This document shows, one piece after another, positions 44,953-58,401 of a DNA stretch of 64,000 nt. The notes under the pieces were generated by a model that saw only the letters and a program-made list of their open reading frames with translations, had not been told where the DNA came from and ran no database searches. The position numbers and the translations under genes are program-made. This stretch comes from Hoeflea marina (GTDB lineage Bacteria > Pseudomonadota > Alphaproteobacteria > Rhizobiales > Rhizobiaceae). Within the stretch, counting starts at the first letter, position 1. The number at the start of each line of letters is the position of its first letter. The stretch is taken from positions 62,001-126,000 of the forward strand of contig NZ_QGTR01000006.1 of the NCBI RefSeq assembly GCF_003182275.1. Reading direction: 5' to 3'.

Positions 44953-45438
44953 TCAGGCGATGGCCGGACGGAATCGTCTGACCGCCAGATATCCAGCTGC
45001 GAGCGCGCCGATCAGCACTATGGCCTGAACGATGGCGAAGGGCGGCTCCGATCCGTTCGGCGCCAGCGCATGCAAGAACGGCACCTTCAGGAATGACTGA
45101 ACCACGAGCACGAAGCAGTTGAAATAGAGTGCCGCAACGGACGTGGCGATAAAGATCGTCCGCCACCCGCCCGACAGATGGAACCGGTAGAGCGCCACCA
45201 GTGCGACAGCCAGGATGATGGTCGAGATGAGGCCGACCCCTATCGCCGGCGTGAATCCCTTGAACGGGAACAGGAACCCTGTCAGCGTCGTGGCGATGGT
45301 GGTCCAGAGAAAGAAGCCGGTCCAGCGCGACATGGTGTTCGCTCGCAACCAGTGGGCCAGCACCGCGAGGCCACTGACGATTGCGACCAGACTGAGAAGA
45401 ACGTGAAACAGCGTGAAAGCAGTCAAACCGAAGCTCAT
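44953..45438 (-). CDS. Four-helix inner-membrane protein
   Basis: 161 residues with four hydrophobic segments (FHVLLSLVAIVSGLAVLAHW, FFLWTTIATTLTGFLFPF, LISTIILAVALVALYRF, TSVAALYFNCFVLVVQSFL) and a fifth near the end. Not assigned. The ATG at 45438 is chosen because AGGGGA lies 7 bases upstream; ATGs at 45444 and 45459 are in frame but badly spaced. It lies on the same strand as soxR, 147 bp away. Confidence 0.75.
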   Translation of the reverse strand: MSFGLTAFTLFHVLLSLVAIVSGLAVLAHWLRANTMSRWTGFFLWTTIATTLTGFLFPFKGFTPAIGVGLISTIILAVALVALYRFHLSGGWRTIFIATSVAALYFNCFVLVVQSFLKVPFLHALAPNGSEPPFAIVQAIVLIGALAAGYLAVRRFRPAIA

Positions 45439-45585
45439 GGCCATATCCCCTGATTCCAAAGAGATTGCTGCATTTGCCTACAGGGCTAATATTCTACTTG
45501 AAATTGCTTTTGTCGAATTGATTCTTCTGCGGCATACCGACTTTCTGCCGGCGTTCGCGATTTCCGGTTAGCGCATGTCCTCAGA

Positions 45586-46086
45586 TCAACAATCGTGATC
45601 GATACCCACTGTTTCAGGCCGCGGCACGCCGTCGCGGACACTGTCCTGAAGAACCAGGCGCGGTCCCTTGCCGTGGCGGGCGGCGCGGTCTTCGGGGTTG
45701 TAGAGCCGGCAGGTGTCGAGCGACAGGCAGCCGCAGCCGATACAGCCGTCGAGCCGGTTGCGCAGGCGTTCGAGCTGCCCGATCTTCTCATCGAGGTGCG
45801 ACCGGAAGCCGAGGCTGATCTTCTCCCAGTCCGCCTTCGTCGGGGTTCGTTCCAGCGGCAGCGTCCGCAGCTGGCGGCGGATCTCGTCGAGCGAAAAGCC
45901 CAGTTGCTGGGCGATGAGGACGAAGGACAGGCGGCGGATGTCGGAGCGCAGGAACTGGCGTCGTCCGCCCGGCGTTCGCCGCGCGCTGACCAGGCCCTCA
46001 TCCTCATAGTAGCGGATGGCGGAGACGGCGAGCCCGGTGCGGCGGGCGACGTCGCCGATGGAGATCAGGCCGGGGGCTGTGGTCAT
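45586..46086 (-). CDS. soxR: Redox-sensing MerR-family activator SoxR
   Basis: 166 residues. MerR winged helix at 8-75 (ISIGDVARRTGLAVSAIRYYEDEGL), dimerisation helix, then Cys115, Cys118, Cys120 and Cys126 in the CX2CXCX5C order that binds the [2Fe-2S] cluster. Oxidation of the cluster by redox-cycling compounds switches on target promoters. An exact sox box lies 17 bp upstream, between soxR and the divergent VOC gene, making that gene the likely target and soxR itself possibly autoregulated. Confidence 0.97.
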   Translation of the reverse strand: MTTAPGLISIGDVARRTGLAVSAIRYYEDEGLVSARRTPGGRRQFLRSDIRRLSFVLIAQQLGFSLDEIRRQLRTLPLERTPTKADWEKISLGFRSHLDEKIGQLERLRNRLDGCIGCGCLSLDTCRLYNPEDRAARHGKGPRLVLQDSVRDGVPRPETVGIDHDC

Positions 46087-46099
46087 GATGAAAAACTCC

Positions 46100-46130
46100 T
46101 TGACCTCAAGTTAACTTGAGGAAGTAGCGT
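46100..46130 (+). promoter_or_regulatory. SoxR box in an overlong promoter
   Basis: CCTCAAGTTAACTTGAGG at 46104-46121 is a perfect 18-bp palindrome identical to the enterobacterial SoxR consensus as I recall it. TTGACC at 46100-46105 and TAGCGT at 46125-46130 are 19 bp apart, the overlong spacing that MerR-type activators correct by twisting DNA. The promoter points to the VOC gene. Confidence 0.9.
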
Positions 46131-46163
46131 GTCAACCACTGCATCAGCCCTCAGGAGATCATC

Positions 46164-46547
46164 ATGTCTGAAACGGCCCTCGAACATGTCAATTTCACAG
46201 TCACCGACGCGCGCGCCACCGCGGAGCGGATGACGAAGCTTTTCGGCTGGAAGATCCGCTGGCAGGGGCCGTCGATCGACAAGGGGTTCTCGGTCCATGT
46301 CGGCGACGATTCGTCCTATCTGGCGCTTTATACCCCACCCACCACGAAAGCCCGTCAGGGCAATGCACGACGCGAAGTTGGCAATCTCAACCATGTCGGC
46401 GTGGTCGTCGAAAACCTCGACGCGGTGGAGGCGAAGATCAGGGCCATGGGGTATGCAACCCATTCGCATGCCGACTACGAGCCTGGTCGCCGCTTCTATT
46501 TCGACGATGGCGACGGCATCGAATTCGAGGTGGTGAGCTACGCCTGA
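46164..46547 (+). CDS. VOC-family (glyoxalase/bleomycin-resistance-like) protein
   Basis: 127 residues with two beta-alpha-beta-beta-beta halves: LEHVNFTVTDARATAERM at the start and NLNHVGVVVENLDAVEAKI near 73-91. Metal-site candidates are His8, His76 and a Glu near 122 (GIEFEVV). CAGGAG precedes the ATG. As the gene facing the sox box, it may detoxify or sequester a redox-active compound, but whether it is an enzyme or binder is unknown. Confidence 0.85.
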   Translation: MSETALEHVNFTVTDARATAERMTKLFGWKIRWQGPSIDKGFSVHVGDDSSYLALYTPPTTKARQGNARREVGNLNHVGVVVENLDAVEAKIRAMGYATHSHADYEPGRRFYFDDGDGIEFEVVSYA

Positions 46548-46559
46548 CGGCCTTGGCGG

Positions 46560-47018
46560 TCAGGTGCGGGTCTGGCGCAACGCCTCGCTGGCGAGGATGG
46601 CCGCCGAAAGCGCCAGATTGAGCGAGCGGGCGCCGGGCTGCATCGGGATGACGACACGGGCGTCGGCGAGCGCGTGGACCGATTCGGGCACGCCGGCGCT
46701 TTCGCGGCCGAAGAGCAGGATGTCGTCTGTCCTGTAGGCAAAGTCGAGATAGGGCAGGGCCGCCTTGGTGGTCGACAGCACCAGCCGGCGTCCGGTCTTC
46801 TTCCTCCAGCCTTCGAAAGTGTCGAAGGAGACGTGGTTGGTCAGCGCCGCCAGTTCGAGATAGTCCATGCCGGCGCGCTTGAGGTTGCGGTCGGACATGT
46901 CGAAGCCGGCGGGCCCGATGACATGCACCTCGATGCCGAGGCAGGCGCCGAGCCGCAGGATCGAGCCGGTGTTGCCGGGAATGTCGGGCTGGTAGAGGGC
47001 GATGGCGGGTTTGGTCAT
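46560..47018 (-). CDS. trmL: tRNA (cytidine(34)-2'-O)-methyltransferase
   Basis: 152 residues, SPOUT fold. LYQPDIPGNTGSILRLGACLG near 8-28, LFGRESAGVPE near 100-110 and IPMQPGARSLNLALSAAI near 122-139 are the three knot motifs of TrmL. It methylates the wobble ribose of tRNA-Leu isoacceptors. ATG 47018 has AAGGAAG upstream; an open frame to 47162 has no family match. Confidence 0.95.
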   Translation of the reverse strand: MTKPAIALYQPDIPGNTGSILRLGACLGIEVHVIGPAGFDMSDRNLKRAGMDYLELAALTNHVSFDTFEGWRKKTGRRLVLSTTKAALPYLDFAYRTDDILLFGRESAGVPESVHALADARVVIPMQPGARSLNLALSAAILASEALRQTRT

Positions 47019-47273
47019 GTCGCTTCCTTGCCACAGCGCCGGCCCGACGCAAAGCGCCTTGATCGCGCCCATCTTTTCGTCTTGGGTTTGACGGTGTAAG
47101 GCATTCGCTTCGCGGGTTGCGGCGCCGATGCGCCGAGGCCGGGTTGAACGCCGCCCGCTCAAGCCTGTCAGGACAGGCGGCAGCCATCACAGGATCGCTT
47201 GCGCCCATGGCCACCGGCCGGGGTCGGCAGGCGCCTTCTCTTTTCGCGGCCAGAGCCGCACAGGATCCGGATC

Positions 47274-49136
<1,863 letters not shown>

Positions 49137-49233
49137 GGCCGCTCCCGGAACCGGCCACGCCGTGCGGGATCAGGTGCCGGCCGCTGCCCATCGCCCCCGT
49201 TGCCAAACCCGAACCGAGTCCTATTCTCACGCC

Positions 49234-51102
<1,869 letters not shown>

Positions 51103-51284
51103 GCACCTCGCGTTTTCCCGCGACAATGTGACCATCTGCTTCCGTGCGGTCTGGACTTCTCCGCGTAACCCGCTTAGAAACCGCGCGATTGACAGGATTC
51201 CGCCACAATGTCGGCATGCGGGTTCTTGCCGGCGGGGCAGGGCGGAATACTGATCCGGACGCAGCTTGAAGAGGATGTTGAGCC

Positions 51285-51863
51285 GTGAGTGAACACATGA
51301 CTGCGAATGATGCCTCGGGCGAGCCGACCCGCCGGGATTTTCTCTACATCGCCACCGGCATGGCCGGTGTCGTCGGCGCCGCCACGGCGGTCTGGCCGTT
51401 CATCGACCAGATGGCGCCCGATGCGTCGACCCTGGCCGCCTCCTCCATCGAGGTCAATGTCGCCAGCCTTGAGCCGGGCATGTCGCTGACCGTCAAATGG
51501 CGTGGCAAGCCGGTGTTCATTCGCAACCGCACGGACAAGGAAATCGAGGAAGCCAAGGCTGTGGCTCTCGACGACCTCAAGGATCCGCTGGCGCGCAATG
51601 CAAACCTGCAGGCGGGCGCCGAAGCGACCGACATCGACCGCTCCGCCGGCGAAGGCAACGAGAACTGGCTGGTCATGATCGGCGTCTGCACCCATCTGGG
51701 CTGCATTCCGCTTGGCCAGGCCGGCGATTTCGGCGGCTGGTTCTGCCCCTGCCACGGCTCGCACTACGATACGGCGGGCCGCATTCGCAAAGGTCCGGCG
51801 CCGGAAAACATGGCTGTGCCGCTGTTTTCCTTCACGTCCGACACTGTCATCAAGATCGGCTAA
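51285..51863 (+). CDS. petA: Ubiquinol-cytochrome c reductase, Rieske iron-sulfur subunit
   Basis: 192 residues. A twin-arginine-type start ([21 protein letters not shown]) provides export and membrane anchor. CTHLGC and CPCHGSHYD near 131-165 bind the [2Fe-2S] cluster. The GTG at 51285 gives the usual MSEH-type N-terminus; ATG 51297 is an alternative. First gene of petABC, the cytochrome bc1 complex that passes electrons from ubiquinol to cytochrome c. TTGACA at 51189-51194 may be its -35 element. Confidence 0.96.
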   Translation: MSEHMTANDASGEPTRRDFLYIATGMAGVVGAATAVWPFIDQMAPDASTLAASSIEVNVASLEPGMSLTVKWRGKPVFIRNRTDKEIEEAKAVALDDLKDPLARNANLQAGAEATDIDRSAGEGNENWLVMIGVCTHLGCIPLGQAGDFGGWFCPCHGSHYDTAGRIRKGPAPENMAVPLFSFTSDTVIKIG

Positions 51864-51877
51864 GGGGGCTATTGACC

Positions 51878-53182
51878 ATGAGTGGCGATCATTCGACTTA
51901 CAATCCGACGACCGGCTTCGGCAAATGGATGGATTCCCGTCTGCCGTTGATGCGGCTGACCCATGACAGTTTCGTCTCCTACCCGGTCCCGCGCAATCTG
52001 AACTATGCCTACACTTTCGGCGCCATCCTCTCCATGATGCTGGTCGTGCAGCTGCTGACCGGCATCGTGCTGGCCATGCACTACGCCGCCTCCACCGGCA
52101 TTGCGTTCAATTCCGTCGAGCACATCATGCGCGACGTCAATTTCGGCTGGCTGCTGCGCTACATGCACGCCAACGGCGCATCGTTCTTCTTCGTGGCGGT
52201 CTACCTCCACATCGCGCGCGGCATGTATTACGGCTCCTACAAGGCTCCGCGCGAAGTGCTGTGGATCCTGGGCGTTGTCATCCTGCTGCTGATGATGGCG
52301 ACTGCCTTCATGGGCTACGTGCTGCCCTGGGGCCAGATGTCCTTCTGGGGCGCGACCGTGATCACCGGCTTCTTCACCGCCTTCCCCGGCATCGGCGAGA
52401 CAATCCAGCAGTTCCTGCTCGGCGGCTTCGCGGTGGACAACGCCACGCTCAACCGGTTCTACTCGCTGCACTATCTGCTGCCTTTCATGATCGCCGGCGT
52501 CGTGGTGCTCCACGTCTGGGCGCTGCATGTGACCGGCCAGACCAACCCGACCGGCATCGAGATCAAGTCGAAGACCGACACGGTGCAGTTCACGCCCTAT
52601 GCCACCATCAAGGACGGACTGGCCACCAGCGTGTTCCTGCTGGTGTTCTGCTGGTTCGTCTTCTACATGCCAAATTTCCTTGGTCATGCCGACAACTACA
52701 TCCAGGCCAACTCGCTCAAGACGCCCGCGCATATCGTGCCGGAATGGTACTTCCTGCCGTTCTACGCCATCCTGCGCGCCATCACCTTCAGCATCGGTCC
52801 GATCGACTCCAAGCTCGGCGGCGTTCTGGCCATGTTCGGTTCGATCGCGGTGCTGTTCCTGCTGCCGTGGCTCGATACCTCGAAGGTCCGCTCCGCGGTC
52901 TACCGTCCGTGGTACAAGCTGTTCTTCTGGCTCTTCGTCGCCAATGCCATCTTCCTGGGCTGGCTCGGCGCCAAGCCTGCGGAAGGCACCTACACCACGC
53001 TGGCGCAGATCTCGACACTGTTCTATTTCGCCTTCTTCCTGGTGATCCTGCCGGTGCTGGGACTGATCGAGACACCGCGGCGTCTGCCCAACTCCATCAC
53101 CGAGGCCGTGCTGGCAAAGCGCAGCGGTTCGGGTGGCTCGAAGCCCGCTGCGGCTGCGGCCTCACCTGAAACCCGCGGCTAA
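51878..53182 (+). CDS. petB: Cytochrome b of the bc1 complex
   Basis: 434 residues, eight transmembrane helices. Haem-ligand histidines lie in the second and fourth helices ([62 protein letters not shown]), and the Qo-site PEWY motif is present near 289. It starts 14 bp after petA. Confidence 0.97.
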   Translation: MSGDHSTYNPTTGFGKWMDSRLPLMRLTHDSFVSYPVPRNLNYAYTFGAILSMMLVVQLLTGIVLAMHYAASTGIAFNSVEHIMRDVNFGWLLRYMHANGASFFFVAVYLHIARGMYYGSYKAPREVLWILGVVILLLMMATAFMGYVLPWGQMSFWGATVITGFFTAFPGIGETIQQFLLGGFAVDNATLNRFYSLHYLLPFMIAGVVVLHVWALHVTGQTNPTGIEIKSKTDTVQFTPYATIKDGLATSVFLLVFCWFVFYMPNFLGHADNYIQANSLKTPAHIVPEWYFLPFYAILRAITFSIGPIDSKLGGVLAMFGSIAVLFLLPWLDTSKVRSAVYRPWYKLFFWLFVANAIFLGWLGAKPAEGTYTTLAQISTLFYFAFFLVILPVLGLIETPRRLPNSITEAVLAKRSGSGGSKPAAAAASPETRG

Positions 53183-53210
53183 CCGAGAGCGACGGAAAGG
53201 AATCGACGAC

Positions 53211-54065
53211 ATGAAAACGCTTCTTGCAAGCATCGTTCCGTTCGCGCTGGCTGCCATGATCGGCGCCACGCCTGCCCTGGCAGCGGAGGAGGCAGCCGGC
53301 GGTACGCCGCACTACCCGATCCACCATCCCAAGGAAGTCGAGTGGTCCTTTGCCGGACCCTTCGGCACCTTCGAGAAGGCTCAACTGCAGCGCGGGCTGA
53401 AAGTCTACAGCGAAGTCTGCGCGGCCTGCCATTCCATGCATCTGGTGCCGTTCCGCACCCTGAGCGCGCTCGGCTACTCGGAAGATCAGGTCAAGTCCTT
53501 CGCGGCAACGCACGAGACCGAGGATGGTCCGAACGTCGACGGCGAAATGTTCACTCGCGCCTCGGTGCCGTCGGACTACTTCCCGTCGCCGTTCCCGAAC
53601 GTGGAAGCCGCCGCGGCCGCTAACAATGGCGCGGCCCCGCCCGACTTCTCGCTGCTGGCCAAGGCCCGCTATGTCGAGCGCGGATTCCCGCAGTTCATCT
53701 TCGACATGTTCACCACCTATCAGGAGGCCGGGCCGAACTACATCTACTCGCTGCTGACCGGATATGAAGAAGCTCCCGCCGGCGTCGTCGTGCCGGAAGG
53801 CGCGCACTACAATCCCTACTTCATCGCCGGCCCGGCGCTGGCGATGGCGCAGCCGATCAGCGACGGACAGGTCACCTATGACGACGGCGCGCCTGAAACG
53901 CTCGACCAGTACGCCAAGGATGTGGCCGCGTTCATGATGTGGGCCGCCGAGCCTCACCTGGAGGCGCGCAAGCACCTCGGCTTCAAGGTGATGATCTTCC
54001 TGCTGATCTTCTCGGCGCTGCTGTATCTGACCAAGAAGGCGATCTATTCGCGGATGGACCATTGA
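53211..54065 (+). CDS. petC: Cytochrome c1 of the bc1 complex
   Basis: 284 residues. Signal peptide ending ALAAEE near 24, haem motif CAACH near 75-79, Met ligand in the PALAMAQPISDG stretch near 206, and a C-terminal anchor (FKVMIFLLIFSALLYLTKKAIY). GGAAAGGA precedes the ATG; it is 28 bp after petB. Here cytochrome c1 is encoded separately, not as a fused cytochrome b/c1. Confidence 0.97.
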   Translation: MKTLLASIVPFALAAMIGATPALAAEEAAGGTPHYPIHHPKEVEWSFAGPFGTFEKAQLQRGLKVYSEVCAACHSMHLVPFRTLSALGYSEDQVKSFAATHETEDGPNVDGEMFTRASVPSDYFPSPFPNVEAAAAANNGAAPPDFSLLAKARYVERGFPQFIFDMFTTYQEAGPNYIYSLLTGYEEAPAGVVVPEGAHYNPYFIAGPALAMAQPISDGQVTYDDGAPETLDQYAKDVAAFMMWAAEPHLEARKHLGFKVMIFLLIFSALLYLTKKAIYSRMDH

Positions 54066-54095
54066 TGGCCGGCTGCCGCGCCTGACGTCATTCTC

Positions 54096-54119
54096 AACGC
54101 CGCCTTCGGGCGGCGTTTT
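54096..54119 (+). terminator. Intrinsic terminator of petABC
   Basis: AACGCCGCC (54096-54104), TTCG loop, GGCGGCGTT (54109-54117) then TTTT. The UUCG tetraloop makes it especially stable. Confidence 0.92.
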
Positions 54120-54199
54120 GATGTGATGGAAGCCGCGGCGGCGAGCTTGTTCGGGGACCCTGAATCCGCCAGAGTGACTCACACACGAGGGACATGCCC

Positions 54200-54742
54200 A
54201 TGTCTGACCTTCAATCCGAACTGATGGCGTCGATCCGCACCATCCCGGACTATCCCAAGCCCGGCATCCTGTTCCGCGACATCACCACGCTGCTCGGGGC
54301 ACCGCGCGCCTTCCGTCGCGCGGTGGACGAACTGGTCCATCCCTATGCGGGTCTGCGCGTGGCCAAGGTCGCCGGCATCGAGGCACGCGGTTTCATACTC
54401 GGCGGCGCCATGGCGCACCAACTGTCGGCAGGCTTCGTTCCGATCCGCAAGAAGGGAAAGCTGCCGCACGAGACCGTCAGCGTGGCCTATAGCCTGGAAT
54501 ACGGCGTCGACGAGATGGAGATGCACAAGGACGCCTTCCTGCCCGGCGAGAGCGTGATCCTGGTCGATGACCTGATCGCCACCGGCGGCACAGCGGAGGG
54601 CGCGGTCAAGCTGCTCAGGAAGATGGGCGCCGACATCGTCGCCGCCTGCTTCGTCATCGATCTGCCGGATCTCGGCGGCAGGAAGAAGCTCGAGGACCTC
54701 GGCGTCAGCGTGCGGACGCTGATCTCCTACGCGGGTCACTGA
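54200..54742 (+). CDS. apt: Adenine phosphoribosyltransferase
   Basis: 180 residues. Salvages adenine to AMP with [15 protein letters not shown] near 61-71 and the PRPP loop [17 protein letters not shown] near 120-136 define the enzyme. The ATG at 54200 sits 7 bases after GAGGGA; ATG 54194 is too close to it. Confidence 0.95.
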   Translation: MSDLQSELMASIRTIPDYPKPGILFRDITTLLGAPRAFRRAVDELVHPYAGLRVAKVAGIEARGFILGGAMAHQLSAGFVPIRKKGKLPHETVSVAYSLEYGVDEMEMHKDAFLPGESVILVDDLIATGGTAEGAVKLLRKMGADIVAACFVIDLPDLGGRKKLEDLGVSVRTLISYAGH

Positions 54743-54756
54743 GCGCCCCGGGACAG

Positions 54757-55242
54757 CTATTCCGGGTCGTCATCCGCCAACCGCAGCAGAACCGCGCTGC
54801 TGAAGCTCATCACCGCTTCGTCGCCTTCGTTCCATGCATCCGCAGTGGTTTCGAGCAGCGACCAGCCCGGCCTTGACGGCAGGGGCCGTATGCCGCTGAC
54901 CGTGCGTGAGTAGGTGATGGTGGAGCCCGCGAACACCGGTCTGATCCAGCGCAGGTTGCGAATGCCGGGGGAGGGGCCGTATTCGGGCACCGGCTGGTTT
55001 TCGCGGGCGGCATTGGCATGGCTGCGCGCGATGGCCGCGACGTTGAGTTTCATCCACACCGCCACCGTGTGCCAGCCGCTGGCGCAGAGGCCGCCGAACA
55101 TGCTTCGGGCTGCCGCCTCGGCGTCGAGATGGAAGGGCTGCGGATCGAACTTTCGGGCGAAGGCGATGATGTCCTCGGCGGTAAAACGGTGGCTGCCGAG
55201 CACGATGCGTTCACCGATGGCGAGAAGCGGATCGTGGTTCAA
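54757..55242 (-). CDS. MaoC-family hydratase, second copy (TTG start)
   Basis: 161 residues. FARKFDPQPFHLD near 27-39 is the hydratase-2 motif with Asp/His catalytic pair, and GGLCASGWHT near 50-59 follows. It starts at a TTG that overlaps the stop of the upstream MaoC gene (TTGA, 55239-55242); GGAGG at 55250-55254 is 7 bases upstream, which fixes the start. No ATG or GTG lies close enough. It probably hydrates or dehydrates an acyl-CoA, perhaps with its neighbour as a heterodimer. Confidence 0.85.
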   Translation of the reverse strand: MNHDPLLAIGERIVLGSHRFTAEDIIAFARKFDPQPFHLDAEAAARSMFGGLCASGWHTVAVWMKLNVAAIARSHANAARENQPVPEYGPSPGIRNLRWIRPVFAGSTITYSRTVSGIRPLPSRPGWSLLETTADAWNEGDEAVMSFSSAVLLRLADDDPE

Positions 55243-55712
55243 AGCTCTGCCTCCGGATTGCGCAGCCGCACCATTACCGGATGTTCGACCTCCATCACCA
55301 CTTCGCCGCGCTGGTTGGTGATCTCGTGGCGGAGGGCGACGATGCCGATGGCGGGCTTGGACTTCGAGCGCCGCCGCTGGACGACGCGGCTGATGCCGGA
55401 GAGGACATCGCCCACCAGCACCGGCCGGCGCCATTTGACGAAATCGATCTGCGGCGCGCCCTCGGAAGCGGTGTCGAGCACATAGGAATCGCACATCATC
55501 CGCATCATCATGGCGCAGCTGTGCCATCCCGAGGCCGCTAGTCCGCCCAGGATGGACGCCGTTGCGGCCGTCTCGTCGAGATGCATCGGCTGCGGGTCGA
55601 ATTCCCGGGCGAAGGCAACGACTTCGTCCCGGTCGACCGGCATCGGTCCGAGCGGGAAGGTCACTCCGGGTTCCATGTCTTCGTAGTGGATGATGTCTTG
55701 CGGCGCTGCCAT
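55239..55712 (-). CDS. MaoC-family hydratase, first copy
   Basis: 157 residues. FAREFDPQPMHLDETAA near 34-50 and GGLAASGWHSCA near 56-67 match the (R)-specific hydratase hot-dog fold. The following gene is a paralogue with the same motifs, joined by a four-base overlap. Substrate unknown. Confidence 0.87.
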   Translation of the reverse strand: MAAPQDIIHYEDMEPGVTFPLGPMPVDRDEVVAFAREFDPQPMHLDETAATASILGGLAASGWHSCAMMMRMMCDSYVLDTASEGAPQIDFVKWRRPVLVGDVLSGISRVVQRRRSKSKPAIGIVALRHEITNQRGEVVMEVEHPVMVRLRNPEAEL

Positions 55713-55929
55713 CGGTTCATGCTTTTCGGATCGTGGAAAGCCGCGAGCCTACCCTACCCGACCGATTGTGCAACCGTGCTGCACTGCAATGCACCGATCC
55801 CCGTGCCGAAGCAAAGGCGGGCGACTGCGGGGGAGGCAGCGGTTGATCGGAATCAATGCCGCCTGGCAGTGCATCGCTAATCTCGACCATGTTGCCGGTC
55901 GAGCGCCGGCCGAACAAAGGGAGATTGTG

Positions 55930-56136
55930 ATGTTGAAGACCAATGTCGGAGCCGTAGACCGGGCCGTGCGCATCGTTGCCGGACTGATCCTGCTTGCCCT
56001 GTTCTGGCTCTATCCGGCCGCGCCGTGGCGGATGTTCGCCCTCGTCGGCATCATCCCGCTGGTCACGGGACTGATCGGCAGCTGCCCGCTCTATTCGATG
56101 CTCGGGCTGTCGACCTGCCCGGCGAAGCGGCGCTGA
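55930..56136 (+). CDS. DUF2892 (YgaP-like) small membrane protein
   Basis: 68 residues with two transmembrane helices (RIVAGLILLALFWLY and FALVGIIPLVTGLIG) and a CPLYSMLGLSTCP end, typical of DUF2892. AAGGGAG lies about 9 bases upstream. Function unknown; in YgaP a related domain anchors a rhodanese. Confidence 0.85.
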   Translation: MLKTNVGAVDRAVRIVAGLILLALFWLYPAAPWRMFALVGIIPLVTGLIGSCPLYSMLGLSTCPAKRR

Positions 56137-56220
56137 GGCCACGCTCGGGCGGGATTGAGGGAGACGGGAAGGGCCGGCGGTGCTGGTGGCGAATCCGCCG
56201 GCCGGTTCCGGGGACCCGTC

Positions 56221-57834
56221 TCAGGCCGCGCGGCTGGCGGGCTGTCGCGGGGCCACGGCGGTTGCCCCGTGGCTGCCGCTGAGCGAGAAGACGGACAGGT
56301 GGGCGACCAGCGTCTCGGCATCGTCGGCGAGGCTGGCGACCGATCGGGTGGTGTCTCCGGCCATGGCGGCATTCTGCTGCGTCATGCGGTCGATTTCGTT
56401 GACCGACGAGTTGATCTCGGACACCGCGCTGGCCTGGTCGCGTGTCGTCTCGACGATGGCGCTGATATGCGCGTTGATGGTGTTGATCTGCTCGCCGATG
56501 GTTCGCAGGGCGTCGCCGGTCTGATTGACCAGCGCGACGCCGTTGCTTACCTGGCTCGATGACTTGGCAATGAGGCCATTGATCTCCTTGGCGGCGTTGG
56601 CGGAGCGCTGGGCAAGTTCGCGGACCTCCTGGGCGACGACGGCGAAGCCTCGTCCCGCTTCGCCGGCCCGCGCCGCCTCGACACCCGCATTGAGCGCCAG
56701 CAGATTGGTCTGGAAGGCAATGCCGTCAATGACCGAGATGATCTGGCTGATCTGGTGCGAGGACCCCTCGATGTCCGTCATGGCGCTGACCGCATTGGAC
56801 ACGATTCCGGCGGATATGCCGGCATCCCTGTTGGCATTGGCCACCAGCCGGCCGGCCTCCCTGGCACGCTCGGCCGAGGACTGAACGGTTTCGGTGATGC
56901 GGCCAATGGCGGCAGCGGTTTCCTCCAGCGATGCAGCCTGCTGCTCGGTGCGCTGCGAAAGCCGGTCCGCGCCGAGGCGCAGGCCCTCGGTGCCATTGCG
57001 CATGTTGACCGAGGAGGCACCGACGCCGGAAATGACGCCTTCGAGAGTTCCCATCGAGCTGTTGAAATCGGTACGCAGCTTGTCGAGCGATCCGGTAAAC
57101 GCGGCGTCGAGCCGGTAGCGCAGATCGCCGCGGGCAAGACTCTCGAGCCCCGCACCGAGCGAATCGATGGCAAACTGCAGCTGTTCGTTGTCAAGGCGGC
57201 GTTCGGCATCCCGGCGCGCGTCTTCTGCGGCGCTTTCGGCACTGGCGGCTTCGGCACGCTGCGACATCTCAAGGGCGTGAATATTGGCTCTCCTGGCCTC
57301 CGCGATGGCCGTATCGTTCTGGCTGAAGGCCCTGGCCAGCAGATGGCCGAGCGCAACCAGAATGCCCGCTTCAAGGATCAGGATGACGGCGTGCAGGACG
57401 ACGCGGCCGAAATCGGACGTGCCCGGGAACGCTGCGTGCGGCAGAACGACGTAAAGCAGCAGGTGGTGCACCGCGGTGAGAGCAGCGAAGGCCACGATCG
57501 GCCGCCAGTCCACCCAGATGGCGCAGATGGCCAGGCTCGCGAAGAAATACATGTGCATGTCGATCTGCAGCGGCGAACCGGTAAACGCGTAGACCAGAAG
57601 CGCCACCGTGGCGGCCAGGGCCAGGCCGGTGGAAATGCGCGTTCCCGTTCCCGTCGGGCTGCGCCACCAGGTGAGCGTGGCGGTCAGCGCGACGGCGGCG
57701 CCGCCGCCGATCACGACCACCGTATCCGCGTCCATGCCCCACCAGGCGCGGGCCACGAGCAATGCCACGTTGAGCCACAGCAGGGAAATGATCGATTGCC
57801 CGGCGCGAATGCGCAGCGATTCCATGAAGGTCAT
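56221..57834 (-). CDS. Methyl-accepting chemotaxis protein
   Basis: 537 residues. The first about 170 residues are a multi-helix membrane sensor with hardly any periplasmic loop, unlike the two-helix type. A coiled coil and HAMP-like segment (about 175-260) lead to the signalling domain with the conserved hairpin tip [24 protein letters not shown]...[15 protein letters not shown]. No C-terminal CheR pentapeptide is present. The ATG overlaps the stop of the small upstream gene (57831-57834). Confidence 0.93.
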   Translation of the reverse strand: MTFMESLRIRAGQSIISLLWLNVALLVARAWWGMDADTVVVIGGGAAVALTATLTWWRSPTGTGTRISTGLALAATVALLVYAFTGSPLQIDMHMYFFASLAICAIWVDWRPIVAFAALTAVHHLLLYVVLPHAAFPGTSDFGRVVLHAVILILEAGILVALGHLLARAFSQNDTAIAEARRANIHALEMSQRAEAASAESAAEDARRDAERRLDNEQLQFAIDSLGAGLESLARGDLRYRLDAAFTGSLDKLRTDFNSSMGTLEGVISGVGASSVNMRNGTEGLRLGADRLSQRTEQQAASLEETAAAIGRITETVQSSAERAREAGRLVANANRDAGISAGIVSNAVSAMTDIEGSSHQISQIISVIDGIAFQTNLLALNAGVEAARAGEAGRGFAVVAQEVRELAQRSANAAKEINGLIAKSSSQVSNGVALVNQTGDALRTIGEQINTINAHISAIVETTRDQASAVSEINSSVNEIDRMTQQNAAMAGDTTRSVASLADDAETLVAHLSVFSLSGSHGATAVAPRQPASRAA

Positions 57835-58160
57835 GTTGGGTCCTTGCTCCAGCAGGCGGAGATGAGGCTTCCGTCAAGCACAAGAAACGCTCCGGAGCGA
57901 AACAGCCTGAGGGCGAAGCCGGGTTCGGGGGAATGGGCGATGGCGGCAAAGCCGCTTGACGAGGTCGAGACAAACGTACCGCCGGCTCCGGCGACGACCC
58001 GGGCCATGGAGTCCGGTGTCGACCATGGCGGAATGAACACCAGGGCCTTGCCGCTGCGCGGGACCATGGCGGCGGCAAGCAGCACCAGGACGATCACCCC
58101 CAGATTGGCGGCAACGGCGGTGATTGGCGATCTGTCCTGTCGGGGCTCAGTTGCAGGCAT
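57831..58160 (-). CDS. Hypothetical protein coupled to the chemoreceptor
   Basis: 109 residues with one N-terminal transmembrane helix ([19 protein letters not shown]) and a short cytosolic or periplasmic domain. Not recognised. The stop overlaps the chemoreceptor ATG (ATGA), so the pair is translationally coupled and a functional link is likely. ATG 58160 is preferred; the upstream open frame to 58226 is basic and not protein-like. Confidence 0.65.
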   Translation of the reverse strand: MPATEPRQDRSPITAVAANLGVIVLVLLAAAMVPRSGKALVFIPPWSTPDSMARVVAGAGGTFVSTSSSGFAAIAHSPEPGFALRLFRSGAFLVLDGSLISACWSKDPT

Positions 58161-58401
58161 CGGGATGCAGCGTGCTCGGTTCCGGTCACATGCCCGAGGG
58201 GCTGGCATCCGAGACCGGCGCATCATGCGGTCAGGTCAATGTTCTCGGAGAGCGCAATGATTGCAAGCAAAGGAGAATATTCGGTTAAGTGCCGCTGCCC
58301 AATTCTTGTCGCGGCACATACAGGGTGCAAACAGAGAGGATGCACTTCCTTGGCCGCCGCGGTCCGAATTCACTGCAGGTCAGGGTCTTCGAGCATGGCC
58401 G

